From Prochlorococcus sp. scB243_498I20 (lineage in GTDB: Bacteria; Cyanobacteriota; Cyanobacteriia; PCC-6307; Cyanobiaceae): 64,000 bases of DNA. The translations under genes and the position numbers were made by a program. Where the stretch lies: the NCBI GenBank assembly GCA_000635015.1, contig JFMR01000108.1, positions 1 through 64,000 of the forward strand. Direction: 5' to 3'. Positions 34,424 to 42,120 of the stretch are shown piece by piece. The notes beneath the pieces were generated by a model, which was given only the letters and a program-made list of their open reading frames with translations, searched no databases and had not been told where the DNA came from. Position 1 is the stretch's first letter. Each line of letters starts with the position of its first letter.

Positions 34424-34942
34424 ATGGAATTAAGATTCTTCCCAATAAATGTTTTTAGAGAAACTCCAAAAGTAACATTCTTCGATGCAGGCATAGATAC
34501 TTCTAATGGTTCTGATATTGTGATACATTCTGGGGAAGCTATATCTCCTCCAGATGATTTAAAAGGAGAGCAATATTACGTTCACTTTCATCAAATTGAC
34601 CACAATTTAGTTATCACAGGAGAAAGGCAATTTGTTTTAATAAATCCTTTCTGGGATGAACCACACCATGTGATTTATTTAAATAGATCTATGGGAGCAT
34701 TAGAAATTCCTATAGGCACTTATCACAGATCTATCTCAGGGAAAGAAGGTAGTATTGTTTTAAACCAACCCAAAAGAGATAAATTTTTTGATCCTTCTAA
34801 AGAATTTATCCCTCAAAAATTAGACAAAATTAATTTAATTAAGGCAAGAAAAAGTCCACCTGTTTATTGGATTTTCGAAAATAATAAAATCAAAAAAATC
34901 TATTTTAATCCTCTAAAAAGAAAAATTAAAACTCTTGTTTGA
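34424..34942 (+). CDS. hypothetical protein, possible cupin-like fold (172 aa)
   Basis: Ribosome-binding site AAAGGGAG about 9 bases before the ATG. Beta-rich sequence with several histidines: YYVHFHQIDHNLVITGER, then PFWDEPHHVIYLNRS, then EIPIGTYHRSISGKEGS. The His and Glu spread is compatible with a one-domain cupin, which I infer only from the strand pattern. The C-terminal 40 residues are basic. It abuts the LOG-family gene (one base between stop and ATG). Confidence 0.62.
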   Translation: MELRFFPINVFRETPKVTFFDAGIDTSNGSDIVIHSGEAISPPDDLKGEQYYVHFHQIDHNLVITGERQFVLINPFWDEPHHVIYLNRSMGALEIPIGTYHRSISGKEGSIVLNQPKRDKFFDPSKEFIPQKLDKINLIKARKSPPVYWIFENNKIKKIYFNPLKRKIKTLV

Positions 34943-34943
34943 A

Positions 34944-35798
34944 ATGAAAAAACATCTATCCCCTAGTAATAATTTTAAAAACCTGAATTTAATTATTAAT
35001 TCTGATACTTATAAATTGGCTCACGAAGATATTGGCCTACTAAGCCGAAATGAAATGCGTGGAGTAAGAATGCTTCTTGAAATTACTAAACCAGATTTAA
35101 TACTTGAAGAAAATAAAATTCTTTCAACCATAATTATTTTTGGAGGCGCAAGTATTACAGAAGAATCAAATACAAAAAAGAGAATTGAAAATATAGAAGA
35201 GTTAATTAAAAAAAATCCTAAATCGATACTTCTAAAACGCAATTTAAATAGATTAGAAAATTTGATTCTGATGAGTCATTACTATGAATCCGCAAGGGAG
35301 TTTTCTAAACTTGCTTCAATTAATAATCAAAATAAAAACTGTAATTCTCATGTGATTGTTACAGGTGGGGGGCCAGGAATTATGGAAGCTGCTAATAGAG
35401 GTGCATTTGAAGCAAATTGTAAGTCTATAGGATTAAATATCAGTCTCCCTAATGAACAAATACCAAATTCTTTTATAACGCCCGGTCTTTGCTTTAAATT
35501 TAATTATTTTGCTTTAAGAAAGATCCATTTTGTTATGCGATCAGTTGCTGCAGTATTTTTTCCTGGAGGTTTTGGAACACTAGATGAATTATTTGAACTA
35601 TTGACACTTTGTCAAACAGGAATGAAAACTAATATCCCAATCATACTTTTTGGTAGAGAGTATTGGAATAAGATAATTAACTTTGAATATTTGGCTGATC
35701 TTGGATTAATTGAAGATGAGCATTTAAATCTTTTCCAATATGCAGACACTGCATCAGAAGCATGGAAAATTATCAAATCATCAAAAAAGTCAGCCTAG
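34944..35798 (+). CDS. LOG family protein (lysine decarboxylase-like)
   Basis: About 284 residues. The LOG signature is clear: VTGGGPGIMEAANRGAFEA and FPGGFGTLDELFELLTL (PGGxGTxxE motif). LOG enzymes hydrolyse nucleoside monophosphates to base and ribose 5-phosphate, releasing cytokinin-type bases in plants; in bacteria the in vivo role is less clear. The N-terminal 100 residues include a long Asn/Lys-rich helix. A TTG nine bases upstream is a weaker start. Followed by a two-way hairpin. Confidence 0.86.
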   Translation: MKKHLSPSNNFKNLNLIINSDTYKLAHEDIGLLSRNEMRGVRMLLEITKPDLILEENKILSTIIIFGGASITEESNTKKRIENIEELIKKNPKSILLKRNLNRLENLILMSHYYESAREFSKLASINNQNKNCNSHVIVTGGGPGIMEAANRGAFEANCKSIGLNISLPNEQIPNSFITPGLCFKFNYFALRKIHFVMRSVAAVFFPGGFGTLDELFELLTLCQTGMKTNIPIILFGREYWNKIINFEYLADLGLIEDEHLNLFQYADTASEAWKIIKSSKKSA

Positions 35799-35816
35799 AA
35801 AACTACAAGCTGACTT
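35787..35816 (-). terminator. repeated hairpin AGTCAGCCT-N11-AGCTGACT, copy 2
   Basis: AAGTCAGC and GCTGACTT arms with an 11-base loop, overlapping the LOG stop codon. On the minus strand it is followed by TTTTTT, which makes it a good terminator for the gene at 35836-35955. Arms and loop length match copy 1 at 20979-21010. Confidence 0.7.
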
Positions 35817-35835
35817 GATATAAAATGTAGAAAAA

Positions 35836-35955
35836 TTAATAATAAGTATTTGATATTTTGTTTTTCATGTTTTCAATCTTATTGATTAATTCATCTAACC
35901 ATTCTGTATTATTTTGCTCTTGTCTTTTATGGCTTTGGCTTTTTTGAGTACTCAT
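35836..35955 (-). CDS. NNTxWLDxLIN mini-protein, copy 1 (39 aa)
   Basis: ATG-to-TAA frame. MSTQKSQSHKRQEQNNTEWL continues DELINKIENMKNKIS. The protein at 36752-36859 shares MST, NNT, WLD, LIN and a Lys-rich end, so they are paralogues. The helix after WLD is amphipathic. Unlike copy 2 it has no clear ribosome-binding site. Confidence 0.62.
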   Translation of the reverse strand: MSTQKSQSHKRQEQNNTEWLDELINKIENMKNKISNTYY

Positions 35956-36174
35956 AAATTCTTATTTTTATAGTTTATTTAATATATCTTCAGAAATTAA
36001 AGGAATCAATAAGCAATATTACCAAATCGATTGTTAAAACAAGCTTTAGTAGCATTTCATACAAACCTAACCATCACAAATTAATCAAGAAAACTAAATC
36101 TCTTCAGTTAAGTATTTTCTACGATGTTTTTATTTGAAATTCTGATTTGAATTAGTAAAGGTATAGATGTTCCT

Positions 36175-36282
36175 ATGGAAAAATCATTTCTAAATTTTAT
36201 TTATTGGATCCTATTAAAGTCAGCTGAAAGTTACTACGGAGATTCATTAAAAACAGAAGTACCATATACACCTTATTTTTAG
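36175..36282 (+). CDS. SAESxYG mini-protein, copy 2 (35 aa)
   Basis: ATG start. MEKSFLNFIYWILLKSAESY continues YGDSLKTEVPYTPYF. Matches the protein at 31740-31859 at MEK, L.NF.YW..L, K/R-SAES, YG(E/D)S and EVP. The YGDS/YGES turn and SAES block are the most conserved. Nothing known is recognised. Confidence 0.68.
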   Translation: MEKSFLNFIYWILLKSAESYYGDSLKTEVPYTPYF

Positions 36283-36330
36283 TTTTGGTGGACCTTAACT
36301 TTTAATATTAGATCTCTATTTTGAGAGTTA

Positions 36331-36507
36331 TTAGTTTGGAATTAATTTATTAAAAAACACAATATGGGTACTTATAGATTCACTACAAAATAATCTCTTA
36401 GGTTGAATTTCTTTTACTGATTGTGAATAAATTTTAGCGGTAAGGATCGTTCCAAAATTAACAAAAACTATAGTTAGAAGAAGTAGCTTTATTGCAAGGT
36501 TGGTCAT
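36331..36507 (-). CDS. small exported or membrane protein (58 aa)
   Basis: The ATG at 36507 has AAGGAGGG about 9 bases before it, deciding this start over one at 36540. The product opens with a hydrophobic signal-like segment (LAIKLLLLTIVFVNFGTILT) and continues with a short polar part with one Cys (RLFCSES). It could be a secreted or anchored small protein. Confidence 0.6.
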   Translation of the reverse strand: MTNLAIKLLLLTIVFVNFGTILTAKIYSQSVKEIQPKRLFCSESISTHIVFFNKLIPN

Positions 36508-36584
36508 AAGATTACCCTCCTTAAATTTATATAAAAACATTATGAGGGCAGAATAGGTATTGAATAGAGTTTAAATTCCTATTT

Positions 36585-36749
36585 TTAGCCATCGAGATTC
36601 TTTGGTACTGGACTAGGCTTACAATTTTCGATGCATCCTTCTAAATACTTTTCAGAATTACTCTTAATTTTGCAACTACGAAGACAATCATAGAAGGCAT
36701 ACTTGGGATCTAATTCATTTTTGAATAGTTTATTTCTAAATGTATTCAT
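36585..36749 (-). CDS. twin CX3C mini-protein (54 aa)
   Basis: Ribosome-binding site AAAGGGAG ends about 9 bases before the ATG. The sequence YAFYDCLRSCKIKSNS and then YLEGCIENCKPSP gives C-x3-C-x12-C-x3-C, a twin CX3C pattern as in helical hairpins held by two disulphides. It is similar in plan to the protein at 17412-17570. It follows the gene at 36752 by two bases, so the two are coupled. Confidence 0.65.
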   Translation of the reverse strand: MNTFRNKLFKNELDPKYAFYDCLRSCKIKSNSEKYLEGCIENCKPSPVPKNLDG

Positions 36750-36751
36750 GA

Positions 36752-36859
36752 TCAAACTCCCTTTGATTTTTTTTCAAGTTGATTAATTAATTTATCCAAC
36801 CAAAGAGTGTTATTGATCTTTTTTGTGTTTTTAAAGTATTTTATTTTGTAAGTACTCAT
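36752..36859 (-). CDS. NNTxWLDxLIN mini-protein, copy 2 (35 aa)
   Basis: GGAGG lies about 10 bases before the ATG. MSTYKIKYFKNTKKINNTLW continues LDKLINQLEKKSKGV. It shares MST, NNT.WLD.LIN and a Lys end with the protein at 35836-35955. It leads a two-gene unit with the twin CX3C protein. Confidence 0.65.
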   Translation of the reverse strand: MSTYKIKYFKNTKKINNTLWLDKLINQLEKKSKGV

Positions 36860-37049
36860 GAAGTGAAACCTCCAATCAGTGGATCTAATTTAAAGGTAAT
36901 GATTCAAATTTCCTAGAGCAAAAATACTGATTATAAATTTAGTGAAATATTTTAAAAACGATTAATTTATAGTTTGTATTTTAGGTATTAAAACTCTTGA
37001 TTCTTGTATATAACTAATACTATATAACTTCTAAAAAAGGGGGTTAATT

Positions 37050-37220
37050 ATGACTTACGTAAATCTAATTAAAAATAAAATTCAACATGCATTTGGTGGT
37101 TTGTTTGATACGTTTTCAATTGAGAAAAAACTAACTGATGCTCAAATGGAATGTATGGAATTCGGTATTTGTGATTATGCTCCAAGACAAGTGGAGGAGG
37201 TTCCCTTTTTTCATTATTAA
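37050..37220 (+). CDS. small soluble protein (56 aa)
   Basis: Ribosome-binding site AAAAAGGGGG about 8 bases before the ATG. The product contains IQHAFGGLFDTFSIEKKLTD and MECMEFGICDYAPRQ (C-x5-C), with an aromatic end PFFHY. Not recognised. The strong site suggests high expression. Confidence 0.62.
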   Translation: MTYVNLIKNKIQHAFGGLFDTFSIEKKLTDAQMECMEFGICDYAPRQVEEVPFFHY

Positions 37221-37246
37221 TTTCAATTGTTTTAAACGGAGGTCAA

Positions 37247-37555
37247 TTAGCTCCTCCTCACCCAATCAGGAGATCCACTAAACCAATCAGCAAGATCATC
37301 ATTTTTGGGATCGAAATGATTTTCAGTCTCTAAACCATCAAGGCCAAGATTTTGGATAAGTCCATTTATTCCATCTGATTTTTGCTTGCCATATCTCCTC
37401 AAGCTATTAGCTTTCTTAAGCCATGTCCATATAGTTGAATTATGTTTTGCAAACTTTTCTACAAAAATTCTTTCTTCCAATGCGACAGGTTCATCTAGTG
37501 AAATCCTTTTTACAATATCCTTAATTTTTAAACGAGTCTTGTTGGTTAGAAACAT
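37247..37555 (-). CDS. conserved hypothetical protein (102 aa)
   Basis: Soluble and charged: KDIVKRISLDEPVALEERIF, then an aromatic segment STIWTWLKKANSLRRYGKQK, and an acidic end with DDLADWFSGSPDWVRR. It looks like a compact helical protein found across marine picocyanobacteria (from memory, not checked). Function unknown. Confidence 0.68.
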   Translation of the reverse strand: MFLTNKTRLKIKDIVKRISLDEPVALEERIFVEKFAKHNSTIWTWLKKANSLRRYGKQKSDGINGLIQNLGLDGLETENHFDPKNDDLADWFSGSPDWVRRS

Positions 37556-37801
37556 ATTAATAAAAGAAGTTAATGTTTTATAAAAGTTTTTTTTATGAAT
37601 GTCTTGTCAATCTTTATTTCAAGAAAAATTGACTTTTAAAAGCTTTTTAAGGAAAAATATATGTATTTAGCAACAGTTACATTTATTTGGTAAAAAAGAC
37701 TACTTAATTTGATTTATATAACTTATACATAAACAACTCCTATATAAGTTTCTCTACTTAATTTAAGATTTAATTTATAAAATTGAATAAGCGAAATTTA
37801 C

Positions 37802-37844
37802 ATTGACAGTCGATTTAAACTTAGAGGAATAAAACTTATTTTTC
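37802..37844 (+). repeat. ATTGACAGTCGAT element, copy 2 (decayed)
   Basis: Begins ATTGACAGTCGATTTAAAC and continues CTTAGAGG, with one change from the first 26 bases of copy 1 at 33023. The terminator half is decayed (AGAGGAATAAAACTTATTTTT no longer pairs well). It lies 26 bases before the remnant dienelactone hydrolase gene, in a 315-base gap that holds nothing else convincing. Confidence 0.55.
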
Positions 37845-37869
37845 GACAAAAATTTTTACTTAAAACAAA

Positions 37870-38359
37870 TGGAAGGAAAATGGACAAACGTTTATAGTGG
37901 TAATTTACCTCTTAGATCTTGGTGAGTAGATTCAGGTAGTAACTGTGAATATATATATTTATAGTTTTACCTGAGGTGTTTGGGATAAATCACTGGATAA
38001 GAAGTTTTTCTGAAAAATTAGCTTCACAAAACGTACCTGTATTAGCATTATCTCTTTACGGAAGGACAGCACCAAAATTAGATTTGGGATATAGCGAACA
38101 AGAATTGAAATTAGGAAGGCATCATAAAAATTTAACCACTTTAAAAAATATTATTGAAGATGTTTCTGCAGCCATAAATTGGGTTCAAAAAGAATATCCA
38201 AAAAAGAAAATCTCAATAATTGGATTTTGTTTTGGGGGTCATGCAGCACTTATTTCTGCTTCATTAAAAGGAATAGAATGTACATTTTGTTTTTATGGAG
38301 CTGGGGTCACAGCACTGTACAAGCAGCCTTATTACCCACAAACTATAGTCTATGAATGA
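37870..38359 (+). pseudogene. dienelactone hydrolase remnant
   Basis: An 18-codon ATG frame (ending NLPLRSW, stop) is followed, in another frame after a stop, by IYIFIVLPEVFGINHWIRSF and a coding stretch with GFCFGGH (the nucleophile Cys motif), ending FCFYGAGVT and then ALYKQPYYPQTIVYE. Normal enzymes have about 240 residues; here the N-terminal third is broken and the region with the catalytic Asp and His after FYGAGVT is missing. The longest open piece is 37976-38359 (GTG start). It is probably not functional. Confidence 0.72.
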
Positions 38360-38396
38360 ACGTAAGTACTGGCTAATGAAGAGCGAACTGGATGCT
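38310..38396 (+). repeat. junction direct repeat, copy A (left)
   Basis: 87 bases, ungapped, matching 43835-43921 at about 70 positions by eye. It spans the end of the hydrolase remnant (codons for ALYKQPYYPQ) and the first codons of an EVE-like gene (MNERKYWLMKSELDA), which then meets a stop after 19 codons. Copy B precedes and starts the intact EVE gene. Confidence 0.8.
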
Positions 38397-38575
38397 AAAA
38401 AGTATTCTTAAATCTGAATCAAACCTCAAGATCTTTATTAGAGTCTTTAGTTATTCAATTTATAGTTCGTCTTAATAGTTTTTATTATTGAATCTTGTGG
38501 CTCTTCACTTGGAAAACAATTAATAATTCTATATTTTCCGCCTTTCTTATCAGTCTCTACAACTGTAAATTCCAC

Positions 38576-38764
38576 TTACTTACCTATTCCATCTATTAAG
38601 TCCTTGACTTCTGTATTGATTATCTCTTCATTTTCATTTTCGATAATACGAGATTTCCCACCGCAACTAATTAATGCATTTTCTTTGGTAACAAAAAAAT
38701 CTTTATCATTACTGCATGAGAACAGAAAAGATAAAGAAAATACTATTAAAAGAAGTTTTTTCAT
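38576..38764 (-). CDS. small lipoprotein, possibly interrupted
   Basis: MKKLLLIVFSLSFLFSCSND has a lipobox (LFSC) with the lipidated Cys at 17, so the product is an outer- or inner-membrane lipoprotein of 62 residues. Directly after the TAA stop the same frame continues with GTG and 41 more codons (to 38447), containing VVETDKKGGKYRIINCFPS, which looks protein-coding. Either a stop codon has split a gene of about 105 residues, or two short proteins exist. Start at Met 3 of the open frame. Confidence 0.62.
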   Translation of the reverse strand: MKKLLLIVFSLSFLFSCSNDKDFFVTKENALISCGGKSRIIENENEEIINTEVKDLIDGIGK

Positions 38765-38985
38765 AGTCAAAAGTTTTTATACATAATTAACTTATAAGGC
38801 AATTTTATTAAGTAGAAATTAAACTTTTTTTGATCAAAATAATTAAAAAAATTTGAATGTCAATTAATTATTAAAAAAAATTTTAGCTACGTATCTTTAT
38901 TTACTAATACTAATCAAAATTTATACATTACTTATATTCAATTTAACCCTAGAGAACAATTTTTTAAATTAGTTATAACTTTTTT

Positions 38986-40794
38986 GTGGCTGATTTTAAT
39001 GATGTTGTTTCAAGAAGAAAATTCTTGCAAGGTTCATTTGCTTTAGGCTCTGGAGCATTTATAGCTGCGACAATTGGTCCTGCGAAAGCAACTAGTTTCT
39101 TAAGTGGATTTAATGGTATAAGTTTTAATCCTGTGCCAGCTAATGGTAAAGATACAATTACTCTTCCAAAAGGATTTAGTTGGCATAAAGTTGCATCATG
39201 GGGTGATCCATTATGGAGCGGAGTTGATGATTTTGATCAAATAACAAGAGGAACAGGAGAATCTCAGGAAGGGTCTTTTGGGGATAATAATGATGGCATG
39301 AGCCTCTTTGATATTGAGGGGAAATCAATTCTTGCAGTCAATAATGAATATTGCAATAGGAAAATAATTTATGGAAATAGAGCTAGCGGATTACCAGAAA
39401 CATCTGATGACGTACGCAAAGGAATTGCTTCGCATGGAGTTTCTATTTTTGAAATAGAAAAGAAATTAGGAAAATGGAAAATAAAAAAAGATTCACTTTA
39501 CAACAGAAAAATTACAGGTGATACCAAAATAGCTTTAGATGGACCAGCAGCTGGGTTCTATTTAATGAAAACTGATGAGGATCTAACCGGAAAAGTTGCA
39601 AAAGGTACTTTCAATAATTGTGGGAACGGCAGAACTCCATGGGGAACTTATCTAGCTTGCGAGGAAAATTTTCATGGTTACTTTTCTTCACCTTCCAATC
39701 CATCCGCCTCTATTCCCCCAGAACAAGCAAGATATGGTCTAAAGACAAAAGACAAAGGTTACAACTGGGTTATGAATCAAGATAGATTTGATTTAGTTAA
39801 GAATCCAAACGAAGTTAATAGGCACGGATACATAACTGAAATTGACCCTTCAAAGCCACAATCAATGCCAAGGAAACATACTGCAATGGGTAGGTTTAAG
39901 CATGAGAATTGTGAAGTATCTATTTCTAAAAATGGACAAGTTGTTGCTTATATGGGAGATGATGAACGAGGTGAGCATCTATATAAGTTCGTATCCAAAG
40001 GAAAATATAAAAAAGGTGCTTCTTCTAACTACGATTTATTAACTGAGGGAGAGTTATTTGTTGCTGTTTTTAATGATGATGGAACAGGTAAATGGATAAA
40101 TTTAAAAGAATCTGGAATGAGTGAGCCTGAAATCGCAATTTTCACACGACTCGCAGCTACTAAAGTTGGAGCTACAACTATGGATAGACCTGAGTGGGTC
40201 GCTGTTAATCCCAAAAAAGTAGAAGCATACTGTGCCTTAACCAATAACAAAAATAGAGGAGTTAAAGATAATCAACCAATTAACGCAGTAAATCCAAGAG
40301 AAAATAATCCTTACGGACAGATAGTTAGATGGACACCTAGCAATTCAGATCATGCATCAGTAGATTTCAAATGGGATCTTTTTGTAATGGCTGGAAATCC
40401 TGAAACAGCAGAAGGATTATACAAAGGTTCAGAAAATATAAACAAAGATAATATGTTTAATTCGCCTGATGGGATCGCCTTTGACTCTAAAGGCAATTTG
40501 TGGATTCAGACAGATGGCAAATATAGTAATTCTGGAAAATTTGCAGGAATGGGAAATAATCAAATGCTTTGTGCAAATCCAAGGACAGGAGAAATTAGTA
40601 GATTTCTTGTTGGTCCTAAGGAATGTGAAATTACTGGCATAACTTGGAGTTCTGATAAGAAGACAATGTTTGTAGGTGTACAACATCCTGGAGAAAAAAA
40701 TCCAGATAGTTGTCATTTCCCTGATGGAGGTAATAGCGTTCCAAGGTCTACAGTTATTGCCATCACAAGAAATAATGGAAGAGCAATTGGATAA
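38986..40794 (+). CDS. phoX: PhoX-type alkaline phosphatase (DUF839), Tat-exported
   Basis: 602 residues from a GTG start. The N-terminus has a twin-arginine signal, SRRKFLQGS (R10, R11), with a hydrophobic stretch and an Ala-rich cleavage region. The mature part shows the family blocks TPWGTYLACEEN, ITEIDPSKP, GRFKHENCEV, YMGDDERGEHLYKFVS, and SPDGIAFDSKGNLWIQTDG. PhoX uses Ca and Fe and hydrolyses phosphomonoesters outside the cytoplasm. A TatA gene follows at once. A single TTTAACC lies 38 bases upstream, too little to call a Pho box. Confidence 0.9.
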   Translation: MADFNDVVSRRKFLQGSFALGSGAFIAATIGPAKATSFLSGFNGISFNPVPANGKDTITLPKGFSWHKVASWGDPLWSGVDDFDQITRGTGESQEGSFGDNNDGMSLFDIEGKSILAVNNEYCNRKIIYGNRASGLPETSDDVRKGIASHGVSIFEIEKKLGKWKIKKDSLYNRKITGDTKIALDGPAAGFYLMKTDEDLTGKVAKGTFNNCGNGRTPWGTYLACEENFHGYFSSPSNPSASIPPEQARYGLKTKDKGYNWVMNQDRFDLVKNPNEVNRHGYITEIDPSKPQSMPRKHTAMGRFKHENCEVSISKNGQVVAYMGDDERGEHLYKFVSKGKYKKGASSNYDLLTEGELFVAVFNDDGTGKWINLKESGMSEPEIAIFTRLAATKVGATTMDRPEWVAVNPKKVEAYCALTNNKNRGVKDNQPINAVNPRENNPYGQIVRWTPSNSDHASVDFKWDLFVMAGNPETAEGLYKGSENINKDNMFNSPDGIAFDSKGNLWIQTDGKYSNSGKFAGMGNNQMLCANPRTGEISRFLVGPKECEITGITWSSDKKTMFVGVQHPGEKNPDSCHFPDGGNSVPRSTVIAITRNNGRAIG

Positions 40795-40825
40795 TGTATA
40801 AAAACAAAAAAATCAGGCTGAAAAC

Positions 40826-41095
40826 ATGAATATATTTGGTGTTGGAATTCCAGAAATTGCTGTAATTTTTGTTTTAGCTCTTTTAATATTTGGACCTAAA
40901 AAGCTACCAGAACTAGGGCGTTCAATTGGAAAAACATTGAAAAGCTTCCAACAAGCTTCTGGAGAGTTTCAAAAAGAAATTGAGAAGGCAGTTAAAGAAA
41001 CTGATGAAGAAGTAATAAATGATGGTTCTGAAGTTTTTTCAGACAATAGTTTAATAACTGCCAATATTGATGAGGATGAAGATGATGACGATTAA
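40826..41095 (+). CDS. tatA: Sec-independent translocase subunit TatA/E
   Basis: 89 residues. A short periplasmic N-terminus (FGVGIPEIAVIF), one helix, the FGPKKLPELGRSIGKTLKSF hinge and amphipathic helix hallmark, then a charged tail ending in an acidic run (EDEDDDD). It forms the pore of the twin-arginine system. Its position 31 bases after a Tat-dependent phosphatase suggests co-transcription; whether this is the genome's only TatA cannot be told from the window. Confidence 0.93.
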   Translation: MNIFGVGIPEIAVIFVLALLIFGPKKLPELGRSIGKTLKSFQQASGEFQKEIEKAVKETDEEVINDGSEVFSDNSLITANIDEDEDDDD

Positions 41096-41132
41096 AGTCA
41101 ATTAAATCGTTTTTTTAAGATATATTAGCCAT

Positions 41133-41288
41133 CTAAACAAAATAGTTTGCATCATTTTCCTCAATACTTGTTTCGACCCATTCAGGCGGATAGTCGCCAA
41201 GTTTGACATATTGATAAAGCTTATCTAGATCTGGATCGTAATAAGTGTCATTGATTTTTGGATCTTTGATTACTTTACTTGGATGCAT
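41133..41288 (-). CDS. small acidic protein (51 aa)
   Basis: ATG-to-TAG frame: MHPSKVIKDPKINDTYYDPD, then LDKLYQYVKLGDYPPEWVE. Acidic, Tyr-rich, soluble. Convergent with tatA. The composition is protein-like; not recognised. Confidence 0.58.
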   Translation of the reverse strand: MHPSKVIKDPKINDTYYDPDLDKLYQYVKLGDYPPEWVETSIEENDANYFV

Positions 41289-41476
41289 AAATAAAATCTG
41301 ATTTATAAAAGTGAATTTTTAAAATTATTTATTGCTTTAAATGGTTTGTCTTCAATATTTAAGGCGTGAAAATAAAGAAGACTTTTAAAAGTTAAGTTGC
41401 CAAGATTAAGGAAAAATTAATTAAAAAATATATTTGTTTAAAACAATTTCACTCATAATTGTTTAGCAAGTAATCC

Positions 41477-41731
41477 CTAAAAAGAAATTTTATCTAAAGA
41501 CAAAATATCTTGTACTTTAACCGTATTTAGCTGATCATTATTTTCTAGATTTTTATACAATCTTCTTGATTGGGGTGATTTAAGTGCGTTATTGTAATTT
41601 TCAATAAATTCCGAATCATCCAAAATAGATTTATCTTTACTTTTGAATCTTTCTTTCTGGATATTTTTTAAATTTCCAATCTCTTTTGTTTGAGCATCAC
41701 GATTGCGTGGAGGAAAATTTTCTAATTTCAT
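41477..41731 (-). CDS. hypothetical charged protein (84 aa)
   Basis: Mostly polar, with many Lys, Asp and Asn (KERFKSKDKSILDDSEFIE) and a Leu-rich end (VQDILSLDKISF). Possibly intrinsically disordered. A 7-bp inverted repeat ACCTTAA-AGTG-TTAAGGT (41760-41777) sits 29 bases before its start and might be an operator. Not recognised. Confidence 0.5.
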   Translation of the reverse strand: MKLENFPPRNRDAQTKEIGNLKNIQKERFKSKDKSILDDSEFIENYNNALKSPQSRRLYKNLENNDQLNTVKVQDILSLDKISF

Positions 41732-41954
41732 TATTAAATTTTGTTTTTTATATCTCCAAACCTTAAAGTGTTAAGGTAATGCAGATTCCTGAATGTTAAT
41801 TTCCACTGTTTAAGAGAGATTTAAGTTGGCAATAAATTTTTTTTAAACAACTTTAATTGATCAAAACTGTTTTAACCCCCCTTATCCATTATCACTTTCA
41901 TAAAAAGGAAATTTGATGGATAATGAACCTAGAATTGAGCATTTTCAGTATTCT

Positions 41955-42097
41955 GTTCACACACCGTTCACACATTGTAATTTTCTTATAACTAATTGAT
42001 ATGACTGAAATTAATTACTGGCTAATGAACTATGTACCAGTAGTCATAGCAAGGATTTCAAAAACCGTTAAAAAAATGTTCACGATATGTTCACGAT
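41955..42097 (+). repeat. two pairs of GTTCAC motifs, 11-bp spacing
   Basis: GTTCACAC at 41955 and 41966, and GTTCACGAT at 42078 and 42089. In each pair the copies start 11 bases apart, one helical turn. The pairs flank the partial EVE copy C. Such spacing suggests a protein-binding site (recombinase arm, iteron-like or regulator). No protein is known here. Confidence 0.55.
42001..42029 (+). repeat. partial EVE gene start, copy C
   Basis: ATGACTGAAATTAATTACTG followed by GCTAATGAA, identical to the start of the intact EVE gene (43877) at 27 of 29 positions. The frame runs on for 36 codons (MTEINYWLMNY, then unrelated residues) and stops at 42111. A third, short remnant of the same junction. 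Confidence 0.7.
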
Positions 42098-42120
42098 TTT
42101 TACAGTTTTAAAAGCATTAA

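Noticed and set aside
38940-38985. Pho box before phoX
   Set aside because: Only one TTTAACC half-site is visible; the expected tandem repeats are not.
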